Source: Planctomycetota bacterium
Lineage (GTDB): Bacteria; Planctomycetota; UBA1135
Assembly (NCBI GenBank): GCA_030749235.1
Contig: JASMKM010000007.1
Location: 1 to 64,000, forward strand
Reading direction: 5' to 3'
Length of the DNA stretch: 64,000 nt
Both the position numbers and the translations under genes were made by a program. This document shows positions 7,873 through 15,339 of the stretch, piece by piece (positions within the stretch are counted from its first letter, which is position 1; each line of letters begins with the position of its first letter). The notes beneath the pieces were generated by a model. The model had not been told where the DNA came from. It made no database searches and saw nothing but the letters and a program-made list of their open reading frames with translations.

Positions 7873-9336
7873 GTGCCTGTACCCTCCCTTCCACCGAACC
7901 TTCTCCCCTTCGCATCGCTACTCCAAGGCTCAGCAGGAGATGTGTTGCAACTCGATGCGCCCATGTGGATTACGCGCGCTCCGGGGTGCCTGGATCTAGT
8001 TGGAGGGCCGGCAGAAATGCCCGGATCGGCGTCGGTTAGCATCGCTACAGGGCGATCGGTCTACAGCGCCATCCAAAACAAGGATAACGACCAGATTCGG
8101 ATTCGTTTTCTGAGGTCAGCGAACAAAGGTGGAAATTTGGAGTGGAGTGGCAAGATTTCCACGATCTACACCAAGAAGGGCCCCCCACGGAGCCTTGCGG
8201 TGCTGGCGGCGCAGTTTGAGGAGGATGGAGCTCCTTGGATGATGGAGATGATGGCGGTGATGATAGGTTTGCGGCGTACTCACCAGCTGAATACCCCAAA
8301 ACAAGGCTTCACGCTTGTCATCTGGGATTGGATGCCAGAAGGTGCTGGTTATGGAACGGATGCCGCCGTGGCGACTTCCACAGCACTTGCCTTTAAGGCT
8401 TCCACCGGCCTGGATAAGAAGCGTGTCGACGGCATCCGCATCGCCCGCGCCTTGATTTACGGTTTCAAGGAAATCCTTGGTCGAGAGCTGCCGATGACCC
8501 AGGTGCTGACCTGTTCGGTCGCCCAACAAGGCTGCCTTCTCGCCATCGAGCATGGCCTGGATCCAGTCATGCAATGGTTGCCGTTGCCGGAACATGTGGT
8601 GGTTGCTTCGATCGACGCCGGTGGCGGTCCTGCCGCACCGGATATGGCGCGCCATGCCTCGGTCGGTGCACGCATGGGACTGGAGCACCTCAACAAGGTT
8701 CTTAAGAAGAACAAGCTGTCACGTCGCGGCGGTTGGGGCCAGGTCACACCGGCAGAGTTTGAAGGTGGTCTGCGCGGACATGTCCCTACCAAGGAGAGCG
8801 GCAAGGATTGGCTTGCCAAGTACAAGGATCCGCATGATGAGAACCTGCGCGAGCTCGTCCCGGCCGATGAGAACTTTCGTGAGCGAGCTCTTTCGGAACA
8901 CCACGTCCGAGAGAGTGGTCGCGCCAGACGTCTGCTTCAGCAGTTGCAGGACTACAGTCGCACGAAGCGCGAGGATTTCCTGGCCGAGTCCGGCCGCGTC
9001 CTGAACAGCGCACACCGATCCCTGGTTGAGAAGTGCAGCTTCAAGAACGAGAACGTTGCTTCCCTGCGCGTCGAACTGACAGCCGCAGGTCGCAAGGCAG
9101 GCTTGTTCGGTTCTCGCCTGGCTGATGGCGGCGCGGGATCCGCCATCATGGTGATCGGTCACGCTACCGCGATGCCGCGTTTGCGTGAGATCGCCGAGGC
9201 TCATCATAAGAGCACTGGCGACGGCGGCCAGGTCTTCCAGGAAGTCGGTCAAGGCGGGGTCCTTGATGGATGGTGGGAAGGTGTGCTCAATGCCGATGAG
9301 GAAACGGTCAACGATGCGGCGAAGGATTCCAAATAA
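7873..9336 (+). CDS. galactokinase/arabinokinase-like GHMP family protein, probably catalytically degenerate
   Basis: This 487-residue protein starts with GTG preceded by AAAGGA at about 8 nt. The overall order matches the GHMP domain of L-arabinokinase/galactokinase. Motif 1 is TRAPGCLDLVGGPAEMPGS (residues 34-52), motif 2 is MPEGAGYGTDAAVATS (154-169), and the C-terminal glycine motif is DGGAGSAIMVIG. However, the phosphate-loop serines of P-x-G-x-G-x-S-S-S are replaced by GTD. The Asp-containing G-x-P-C-G-x-M-D-Q region aligns with residues 203-211 (GRELPMTQV) and has no Asp. The sugar-binding region differs too (AEM where arabinokinases have ADY). It may be a pseudoenzyme or act on an unusual substrate. 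Residues 280-380 form a charged, probably helical insert. It is divergent from the cytochrome lipoprotein. Confidence 0.7.
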   Translation: MPVPSLPPNLLPFASLLQGSAGDVLQLDAPMWITRAPGCLDLVGGPAEMPGSASVSIATGRSVYSAIQNKDNDQIRIRFLRSANKGGNLEWSGKISTIYTKKGPPRSLAVLAAQFEEDGAPWMMEMMAVMIGLRRTHQLNTPKQGFTLVIWDWMPEGAGYGTDAAVATSTALAFKASTGLDKKRVDGIRIARALIYGFKEILGRELPMTQVLTCSVAQQGCLLAIEHGLDPVMQWLPLPEHVVVASIDAGGGPAAPDMARHASVGARMGLEHLNKVLKKNKLSRRGGWGQVTPAEFEGGLRGHVPTKESGKDWLAKYKDPHDENLRELVPADENFRERALSEHHVRESGRARRLLQQLQDYSRTKREDFLAESGRVLNSAHRSLVEKCSFKNENVASLRVELTAAGRKAGLFGSRLADGGAGSAIMVIGHATAMPRLREIAEAHHKSTGDGGQVFQEVGQGGVLDGWWEGVLNADEETVNDAAKDSK

Positions 9337-9463
9337 GTCTCGACTTGTGTTGCTTTTGTTCGCGGGTTAGGTTTCTGCTCAACCAGCGGTCATGGATCCG
9401 CCGACGGCCACTACCGAACATCAAGTCGCTTGCAGTCTTGATGTGCTCTCCTGAGGTTGGGCG

Positions 9464-10387
9464 CTAGTCGGTCAGTTCTTCGACGCTTGCGCTGAATAGG
9501 CGCAAGTTCACGTGACCGTCACCGCGCTTCAAGGCCTTCACCACTTCGCGGTGACCGATGCCCCATTCGAGGACGGCATGACTGCTCTTACGTGCAAAGT
9601 CGAGATGGCCGCGGAACATCTCGCTCAAGGCTCGACGCTGCGCGGTGTAATCGGCATACCAAACATCAGCGGAAGCCAATAGTTGCTCGACCTTAACTAA
9701 GTCCTGCTCGGGATCGCCGCTGGCTTCACCTGCTCCGGCAGCGACCATCGCGATGGTACTTCGTAACTCGACCTGGCGATCCAGTAAAAGGGAGCGTGCG
9801 GCGAGTTCATCACTCCAGCGTTGCGCTAGCAGGTCCATCGCGATCGTTTCCCCGGCGGCAAGCTCCTCGGCCAAGCCGCGAAAGGATTGCGCCAGGCTCT
9901 TGCACATAATCGCCACAATCGGGTGGGCGGCTTCCATGGCATCGGCCACCGATTGGCTCGCCAGAATCCGCGCCATCGCTTCCTCATGTTGCTCGACGGT
10001 GATGCCGAAGGAGGGGGCGATGCCGGTCTGCAGCAGACGGACATGCAGTTGGTGGAAGGCGATGCCGATGCCGCGCATCGCGGTGGTGTTCGGCGTTCGC
10101 AGCGAGATCGCTAGGTCCACGTCAGAAAGATAAGACTCGAGCACGCGCCAAGCCATGACCTGACGGGCGTATTCCTGTTGCAACTCACCTCCTAGGCGGC
10201 GCGCGGTGCGGTACTCCTTACTGCCAGGAATAAAAACCGCTAGCATAGAAGCTGTGAGTTCTTCCCCTTCTTTTTCTACCGAAGCAGCAAGGCTCAGAGT
10301 GTCCTCAGACCACGGCTGATACTCCACCGGTGCCACGCAAGTGGGCAGGCAAAGCATTAGGAAGGGGAGAAGGACAGGAATCCTCAT
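9464..10387 (-). CDS. hypothetical lipoprotein, helical
   Basis: The 307-residue product begins MRIPVLLPFLMLCLPTC, a lipoprotein signal with Cys-17. The mature part is rich in Ala, Glu, Leu and Arg with heptad-like patterns, suggesting a helical, possibly coiled-coil periplasmic protein. I recognise no family. Its ATG at 10387 is only 20 bp from the divergent glycosylase start at 10408, so the two promoters must overlap each other or the opposite coding sequences. The 127 bp after the preceding plus-strand gene hold no structure I can support. Confidence 0.6.
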   Translation of the reverse strand: MRIPVLLPFLMLCLPTCVAPVEYQPWSEDTLSLAASVEKEGEELTASMLAVFIPGSKEYRTARRLGGELQQEYARQVMAWRVLESYLSDVDLAISLRTPNTTAMRGIGIAFHQLHVRLLQTGIAPSFGITVEQHEEAMARILASQSVADAMEAAHPIVAIMCKSLAQSFRGLAEELAAGETIAMDLLAQRWSDELAARSLLLDRQVELRSTIAMVAAGAGEASGDPEQDLVKVEQLLASADVWYADYTAQRRALSEMFRGHLDFARKSSHAVLEWGIGHREVVKALKRGDGHVNLRLFSASVEELTD

Positions 10388-10407
10388 TCCAGACAGGTTA
10401 CTCCATC

Positions 10408-11070
10408 ATGGCAATTCCAACACCCGCTCAACTGCGTTCGCTTTGTAAACGCGATCCCCGGCTTGCCGCAGCCATGAGTAGTTTGCCGAAATTCCCGGGC
10501 TTCCCGTGCTCCGAATCCCCGCGCAGAACTCGCTATGAGGGACTGGCCCGCGCAATCGTCTTTCAGCAGCTTGCCTACAAGGCTGCCGACACCATCCACG
10601 GTCGCGTATGCACGCTGACACCCGGTGCCCGGTTCCCGAAGCCTCAGCAGCTACTGGATTTGTCCGAGGAATCCCTGCGTCGGGCTGGGTTGTCGGCGGC
10701 CAAGTTTGCCGCAGTGCGTGACTTAGCGAGTCACATTCAGGATGGTCGCCTTCACTTGGCCAGCATCCATCATCACGAGGACGACCGCATCATTGAACTG
10801 CTGACTGCCGTGCGCGGCATCGGCGCTTGGACCGCGCAAATGTTCTTGATCTTCCACCTAGGGCGATTGAATGTCCTACCCAGTGGCGACCTTGGTGTGC
10901 AAGAAGGCCTGCGCATCCTGGATGGATTGGACAAGCGTCCCACCCCGAAGGAAGTGGAGGCACGCGGGGCGGTATGGGCACCGCTAAGTAGCGTCGCCAG
11001 CTGGATGATGTACCGGTTGGTGGATAAGGCTGCCGAGAAGAAGGCGCAAGCGAAGTCAGGACCTACTTAG
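10408..11070 (+). CDS. AlkA-type DNA-3-methyladenine glycosylase (HhH-GPD)
   Basis: This 220-residue protein carries the helix-hairpin-helix plus Gly/Pro-Asp signature: LLTAVRGIGAWTAQMFLIF is the hairpin, followed by LNVLPSGDLGVQEGL, where the Asp after the Gly is the catalytic residue. The front contains FQQLAYKAADTI, typical of AlkA/MPG2 enzymes, where it lines the lesion pocket. These enzymes excise alkylated bases in base-excision repair. The N-terminal TBP-like domain of E. coli AlkA is missing, as in many compact homologues. I chose ATG 10408; a start at 10330 would overlap the divergent gene. Its stop overlaps that of the convergent acyl-CoA dehydrogenase. Confidence 0.88.
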   Translation: MAIPTPAQLRSLCKRDPRLAAAMSSLPKFPGFPCSESPRRTRYEGLARAIVFQQLAYKAADTIHGRVCTLTPGARFPKPQQLLDLSEESLRRAGLSAAKFAAVRDLASHIQDGRLHLASIHHHEDDRIIELLTAVRGIGAWTAQMFLIFHLGRLNVLPSGDLGVQEGLRILDGLDKRPTPKEVEARGAVWAPLSSVASWMMYRLVDKAAEKKAQAKSGPT

Positions 11071-12311
11071 GTATTCGCGGTGACGGGCTCCTCGCTGAAG
11101 GACTCCTGAGTTTCGCCAGGGATCACCGAGTTGAGGTAATCGTGACGACTGGATTCCTTAATCAAGTTGCGTGCAATCACCATGCGCTGCACCTGGTTGG
11201 TGCCTTCGTAGATCTGCAGGATCTTGGCGTCGCGGTAGAACTTGGCGATTGGGTAGTCCTCCATAAAGCCATAACCGCCGAAAATCTGCACGGCATCGGT
11301 GGCGACCTCCACGGCCACATCACTTGCGAAGCACTTGGCCATTGCGGCGATCTTGGTGACACCTTTGGAACCGGCGTCGGCGTGGGCGGCGGTCGCGTAG
11401 ACGACCCAGCGCGCGGCTTCGGTCTTCTGGGCCATGTCGGCCAACATGCCTTGGATCATCTGGAAGCCGGAGATGGCCTGGCCGAACTGCTTGCGTCGGC
11501 AGGCGTAGGTGGTGGCCAGTTCCAATGCGCCGGCAGCAGTGCCAACGGCCTGGGCAGCGACGCCAGGACGCGCCAGGTCCAAGGTCATCATGCTGTGCTT
11601 GAAGCCGAAGCCAGGCTTGCCACCGATTAGGCGGTCATCGTTGACCTTGACTCCGTCGAAGACCGTCTCGCAGACCGGAACCGAACGGATACCCATCTTG
11701 TCCTCGACCTTTTTAATTGAGAAGCCAGGGTCGGTGTCCTCGACGATAAAGGCCGAGATGCGACGCGAACGCGACTCAGGGTCGGTCACGGCGAAGCAGG
11801 TGATGATGTTGGCGCGGGAGCCGTTGGTGGTCCACTTCTTCTCGCCGTTGATGGTCCAGGTGTCGACATCCTTGGTGGCGGTCACCGAGAGACCACCGGC
11901 ATCAGAACCGGCGAACTTCTCGGACAAGGCGAAGGCGCAAGCGGCTTTACCTTGGGCGACCAAGGGCAAGTATTTGGCCTTTTGCTCGTGGGTGCCGCCG
12001 ACAATGATTGGCAAGGAACCCAGCGCGTTGACCGCGAAGGCTACGCCGAAAGCAGGGTCGGCTTTGGAGAACTCCTCGACCATCAGGGCCAAAGCCATGA
12101 TGCCGTCGCCGGTGCCGCCGTACTCCTTCGGGATCCAGGTGCCGAGCATGCCTGCATCGGCCGCTGCCTGGAAAGCCTCTTCATTGAAGGTGGAGTCCTT
12201 GTCGTGCTGCATCGCCTGCGGCAATAGATATTGGACGGCGATTTCGTTGGCCTTCTCGCGCCAAGCGAGATGAGCTTCGGTGAACTTGATGTCGTAAAGC
12301 GGGTTCATCAT
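11067..12311 (-). CDS. acyl-CoA dehydrogenase
   Basis: This 414-residue flavoenzyme has all acyl-CoA dehydrogenase signatures: CAFALSEKFAGSDAGG (FAD and substrate contact), WTINGEKKWTTNGSRA, RKQFGQAISGFQ, VQIFGGYGFMEDYPIAKFYRDAK and the IYEGTNQVQR segment that supplies the catalytic Glu. It catalyses alpha,beta-dehydrogenation of acyl-CoA and passes electrons to an electron-transferring flavoprotein, which is not in this window. Chain-length class (short/medium or branched) cannot be fixed. Two adjacent ATGs at 12311 and 12308 are possible starts. A TACAATC element on the minus strand at 12376-12382 lies about 65 nt upstream. Confidence 0.95.
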   Translation of the reverse strand: MMNPLYDIKFTEAHLAWREKANEIAVQYLLPQAMQHDKDSTFNEEAFQAAADAGMLGTWIPKEYGGTGDGIMALALMVEEFSKADPAFGVAFAVNALGSLPIIVGGTHEQKAKYLPLVAQGKAACAFALSEKFAGSDAGGLSVTATKDVDTWTINGEKKWTTNGSRANIITCFAVTDPESRSRRISAFIVEDTDPGFSIKKVEDKMGIRSVPVCETVFDGVKVNDDRLIGGKPGFGFKHSMMTLDLARPGVAAQAVGTAAGALELATTYACRRKQFGQAISGFQMIQGMLADMAQKTEAARWVVYATAAHADAGSKGVTKIAAMAKCFASDVAVEVATDAVQIFGGYGFMEDYPIAKFYRDAKILQIYEGTNQVQRMVIARNLIKESSRHDYLNSVIPGETQESFSEEPVTANT

Positions 12312-12375
12312 GGTTGCTTCTTGCTGCTGTAGGTAATGCCCACATAAGCCGGGGCTTTCCACAGCGTAGAGGGCA

Positions 12376-12382
12376 GATTGTA
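12376..12382 (-). promoter_or_regulatory. putative -10 element (TACAATC) of the acyl-CoA dehydrogenase gene
   Basis: Read on the minus strand this is TACAATC, about 65 nt before the start codon, in the gap between the dehydrogenase and the lpoB-like gene. No convincing -35 is seen. It is one of the recurring TANAATC sites. Confidence 0.35.
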
Positions 12383-12465
12383 GCCTTGCGCGGGCTTTTC
12401 AGCCGGATAAGCCGAGGCCAATTCCGAGCGCCGCGCCGATCAGAATCGCCATCGGGAAGGCGCCC

Positions 12466-12481
12466 CGCCTTGCTCAAGGCG
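12466..12481 (-). terminator. weak hairpin after the LpoB-like operon
   Basis: A 6-bp stem (CGCCTT / AAGGCG) with a 4-nt loop lies 5 nt past the lpoB-like stop codon. No T-run follows on the minus strand, so intrinsic termination is uncertain. Confidence 0.3.
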
Positions 12482-12486
12482 ACTCC

Positions 12487-13065
12487 TTACCAGCCGAACA
12501 AGGTCTTCTCTTGACGCTTGCGGATCTGGTGCTCGTCGGCCCAGACGATCTGGCGGGTCTGAGTGTTGACCGCGTTGAAGGTGAACTTGTAGTAGATCGA
12601 TTCGACATCGCCACCGGCCGACATGATGGTGGTGAAGCGACCGTAGAACACGTACTCGGCGCCAAGTTGACGACCGAGTTCCACTGCCGAGGCCAAGTCG
12701 ACGGAACCTGCACCCTGGTAGTCCAACTCACCTTGGATCTCCGACAAGCCTTGCTCGCCGGCCAATACCGTGAACTTCTGCGACCGGATCAACGCGGTGC
12801 GGATGGTGTCGGTGATGTTGACGGTATCGATGTGCTGATTGGTGCGATTCGCGACACCGCCGAAGACGATGCGTGGCTTGTCGCCACCCCAAGCGTCCGA
12901 CGCGGTGAAGGACTCGGTCATCGTCTGGGCGATGGCCTGCAGTTCGCTAGGGCCGAAGTTAGTGCTGAGGACCTCGATGCCTTCCGGGTCTTCCAGGGTG
13001 ACCTTGTTGGAGCAACCCCCAGTCATGGCAATCAAGCCGGCAAAGATGAAAGTACGAATGATCAT
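12487..13065 (-). CDS. LpoB-like penicillin-binding protein activator lipoprotein
   Basis: The 192-residue product begins MIIRTFIFAGLIAMTGGC, a lipoprotein signal. The body matches the LpoB fold: PRIVFGGVANRTNQHIDTVN, TIRTALIRSQKFTVL, then AVELGRQLGAEYVFYGRFTT, and an end with NTQTRQIVWADEHQIRK. In E. coli LpoB is an outer-membrane lipoprotein that activates the peptidoglycan synthase PBP1b. Whether it has a peptidoglycan role here is unknown. It is the last gene of a four-gene lipoprotein operon with 2-4 bp spacings, and its YcfL-like neighbours repeat the ycfL-lpoB order of E. coli, which strengthens the assignment. Confidence 0.85.
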   Translation of the reverse strand: MIIRTFIFAGLIAMTGGCSNKVTLEDPEGIEVLSTNFGPSELQAIAQTMTESFTASDAWGGDKPRIVFGGVANRTNQHIDTVNITDTIRTALIRSQKFTVLAGEQGLSEIQGELDYQGAGSVDLASAVELGRQLGAEYVFYGRFTTIMSAGGDVESIYYKFTFNAVNTQTRQIVWADEHQIRKRQEKTLFGW

Positions 13066-13067
13066 GG

Positions 13068-13514
13068 CTATTTAGGAGGGGCAGTGTGGTTGATGCGAAT
13101 CACGCACTGGATCGCTTTTTCGGTAGGCGAAGTGAACGGCATGACCCGGGTTTCGCCGGGGCGTAGGACCAGGTGATGCTCGGGCTTTTCGTATTGGGCA
13201 CGACGCAGCACGATGCCGCCTGCGTCACGCCATTCCCAGGTGAGGTTCAGGCGTACGGGCACATCGTCGTCGTTGTACATCTGGAACTGCACGGCAAGGC
13301 GGCCGTCGGAAAGGCGACCGGTGACGTTGTCCAGTTCGAGGTCGACATCGTCAATGCTGTTCTGGACCTCGACGATGACATCCTCGATCGCGCCTTCGCC
13401 GTAATCAAAATCCTGCCCGTTGACGCGAATCATGTCGGGCCGATGGATGTCCGGACCGGAGCAGGCAGGCAAGGCCACCAGCAGGCCGAAGCATAGGAGT
13501 GAGATTTTGGTCAT
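13068..13514 (-). CDS. YcfL-like lipoprotein (first of two)
   Basis: The 148-residue product starts MTKISLLCFGLLVALPAC, a lipoprotein signal. The mature part is a single beta-rich domain typical of the YcfL (DUF1425) family: LAVQFQMYNDDDVPVRLNLTWEWRDAGGIVL, then a PGET segment and a terminal core with a conserved Cys (QCVIRI). It ends 2 bp before the lpoB-like start. Function is unknown even in E. coli, but the gene neighbours lpoB there too. A second, shorter homologue lies immediately upstream. Confidence 0.78.
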   Translation of the reverse strand: MTKISLLCFGLLVALPACSGPDIHRPDMIRVNGQDFDYGEGAIEDVIVEVQNSIDDVDLELDNVTGRLSDGRLAVQFQMYNDDDVPVRLNLTWEWRDAGGIVLRRAQYEKPEHHLVLRPGETRVMPFTSPTEKAIQCVIRINHTAPPK

Positions 13515-13518
13515 GGAA

Positions 13519-13923
13519 TCAGCGGGTCATTGGGTCGTAAAGGCTAACTTCCATCTCGCAGCGCACGGCTTCCATGTTCGGTGCGACCGACTTCACGGAC
13601 TTATGCGAACCGGCATAGATGTACACCTTGGACCAGGCACCGGTGATGGTGCGAACTTCGATGCCGTCGGCGTCGTACCAGCGGGCACGGTATTGGACAC
13701 TGACGTTCTCATCGTCGCGGTTGATCAGGTCTACCTGATAGACGGCGACATCGGAGCGGCTGAAGGAGATGCGTTCGTCACCGAACTCAATGATGTCTTC
13801 GACGTCGCCAGAGCCTACAGGGCGAGTCGCGCCACTTAAATCGCCATTCTCGACGCCATTGGAACTACAGGCAACAAGCCCGGTCAAGGCGAGTAAGGGA
13901 ATCAGTTTGAGTAGTGCTTTCAT
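13519..13923 (-). CDS. YcfL-like lipoprotein (second copy)
   Basis: From ATG 13923 the 134-residue product begins MKALLKLIPLLALTGLVAC, a clear lipoprotein signal; an upstream start at 13977 would put 18 residues before it and overlap the preceding gene. The mature domain repeats the pattern of the next gene: VYQVDLINRDDENVSVQYRARWYDADGIEV, a Ser/Lys-rich turn and a final strand with one Cys (RCEMEVSL). I read the pair as tandem paralogues that have diverged strongly. The spacing is 4 bp on both sides, so co-translation with the COG3014-like and YcfL/LpoB genes is likely. Confidence 0.7.
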   Translation of the reverse strand: MKALLKLIPLLALTGLVACSSNGVENGDLSGATRPVGSGDVEDIIEFGDERISFSRSDVAVYQVDLINRDDENVSVQYRARWYDADGIEVRTITGAWSKVYIYAGSHKSVKSVAPNMEAVRCEMEVSLYDPMTR

Positions 13924-13927
13924 CGGA

Positions 13928-15226
13928 TCAAGGGCGGGTCTCGCCATGTGCATTTGGTTCAGCGTACAGACGCCCACCTATCTCGCGCACGCCAATCAGT
14001 ACGGGCTTGCCGGCCTGGAATGAGTGGATTCCCAGGTCAAGTTTTTGGCCGGCGCTTCCGCTGGTGAGGATTACGCGATGCTTGCCGGCGGTGACTGCGG
14101 CCCGTAATACCTGGATTTCCGTAGGCAAGGTGAGCCACGAACGCAAATCGGCACGTTCGGTGTATTCGTTCAACAAGGTGCCGGTGATGCCGACCAGGAT
14201 GCCGGCCCATTTGCCATGTTTCTCCTTGGCGGCTTCTGAGACCTCGTCGACGATGACGGTTTTCGCCACCGAACGGGCCACGGATTTCGTGGTCGCCCAA
14301 CCAATGCGATCGTTGAGGTTGGACTTGCCGACGGCAAGGACATCTTCAATCAAGGTCGTGGTACCGAGGCCCCTGTCACCGACCTTCACCGACACCGAAG
14401 CGGCGGCAAATGCTGGCATGCCGAAGTCGGGCACCGAGAACTTTCCGATGGATCGATTGGTGGAGTAGCGAAGTTCATGCGCGACCTTCTGTGGCATGCG
14501 GCCGCGTTCGAAGACCACCACGATCTCGGCGACCTCGCGTTCCGCGGCGCGTTCCCTGGATTGCAAGCGTTCGATCCTGGCCAGCGAATACTGCACCGTC
14601 GGATGATCGGGGATTTCCTTCGCGAGGCTTTCCAAGTCGATACGCGCGTCGTCGTACTGACCATCGATATCCTGCGCGAGTGCGGCGACAAATCGCGCGA
14701 AGCGGTTCATGCCATAGGTGGTGCCGAAGCGCTCTTCCTCGAAGAGCTCGAACTCATAGCCGCGCTTCACTTCGACCAAGGCGTCGTCGAGTTTGTTCAG
14801 GCGCAGGAAATCCCAAGCCAGGAAACCATGAAGTAGCACCGCCTCGAATCCTTCGCCATCGTAAGGAATAGTCTTGTCGTTGATCAACATCGACAGCGCT
14901 CCTTCACTGAGGCTACGTCCGCTGATGGTGGGGCGGTCGCCGAAATCATCGAGTACGCGTACCGCTTTCAGCCACTCATTGGTGGCGGCCTCGAGATCGC
15001 CGCCAACGTGATAAGCCATGCCCGATTCGGCGTAGGCCAGGAACTCGTTGCTGTCCAAGGTGCCGTTGAGCAGTTGGAATTCCTGGGCGGCGCTCTGGAA
15101 CTCACCATGTTCGAAGGCATCGAGGGCGAACCAGGCGTCTTCCGGATAGTCGGTGAAAACTGAAGACGAGCACGACGCGCCAAACCCGAGCAGGGTTATG
15201 GATATGGCTTTGGCGGGGCTGAACAT
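13928..15226 (-). CDS. COG3014-like TPR lipoprotein
   Basis: The 432-residue product begins MFSPAKAISITLLGFGASC, a lipoprotein signal. Residues 30-220 are helical-repeat-like (EHGEFQSAAQEFQLL, LDDALVEVKRGYEFELFEEE, DIDGQYDDARIDLESLAKEIPDHPTVQYSLARIE), consistent with tetratricopeptide-type repeats. The rest is a beta-rich domain with two short hydrophobic stretches. Proteins of this plan (COG3014 family) are commonly encoded next to YcfL and LpoB homologues, as here. It heads the operon and is divergent from mutS across 113 bp. The molecular role is unknown; an envelope function with the other three lipoproteins is inferred from context. Confidence 0.7.
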   Translation of the reverse strand: MFSPAKAISITLLGFGASCSSSVFTDYPEDAWFALDAFEHGEFQSAAQEFQLLNGTLDSNEFLAYAESGMAYHVGGDLEAATNEWLKAVRVLDDFGDRPTISGRSLSEGALSMLINDKTIPYDGEGFEAVLLHGFLAWDFLRLNKLDDALVEVKRGYEFELFEEERFGTTYGMNRFARFVAALAQDIDGQYDDARIDLESLAKEIPDHPTVQYSLARIERLQSRERAAEREVAEIVVVFERGRMPQKVAHELRYSTNRSIGKFSVPDFGMPAFAAASVSVKVGDRGLGTTTLIEDVLAVGKSNLNDRIGWATTKSVARSVAKTVIVDEVSEAAKEKHGKWAGILVGITGTLLNEYTERADLRSWLTLPTEIQVLRAAVTAGKHRVILTSGSAGQKLDLGIHSFQAGKPVLIGVREIGGRLYAEPNAHGETRP

Positions 15227-15324
15227 GCAGGTCCTGGGGTCAAAAACGGCTGGCGGACATCGTATCAGGGTCAGCAGGCATTGACCGTTCCCCCCGAATA
15301 CGGTCGGGAAGGCTTGGCGGCAGT

Positions 15325-15331
15325 TAAAATC
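15325..15331 (+). promoter_or_regulatory. putative -10 element (TAAAATC) of mutS
   Basis: TAAAATC ends 8 nt before the GTG start of mutS, so a transcript would carry a leader of 0-3 nt. TTGGCGGC lies 3 nt upstream of it, the same octamer seen before the ispG element. No Shine-Dalgarno is visible. Confidence 0.4.
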
Positions 15332-15339
15332 CCGAACCC

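Noticed and set aside
12396-12449. Tiny minus-strand frame (MAILIGAALGIGLGLSG) after the LpoB-like gene
   Set aside because: Only 17 codons, no ribosome site beyond G-rich sequence, hydrophobic peptide likely by chance. It could be the remnant of a membrane protein but I cannot support it.
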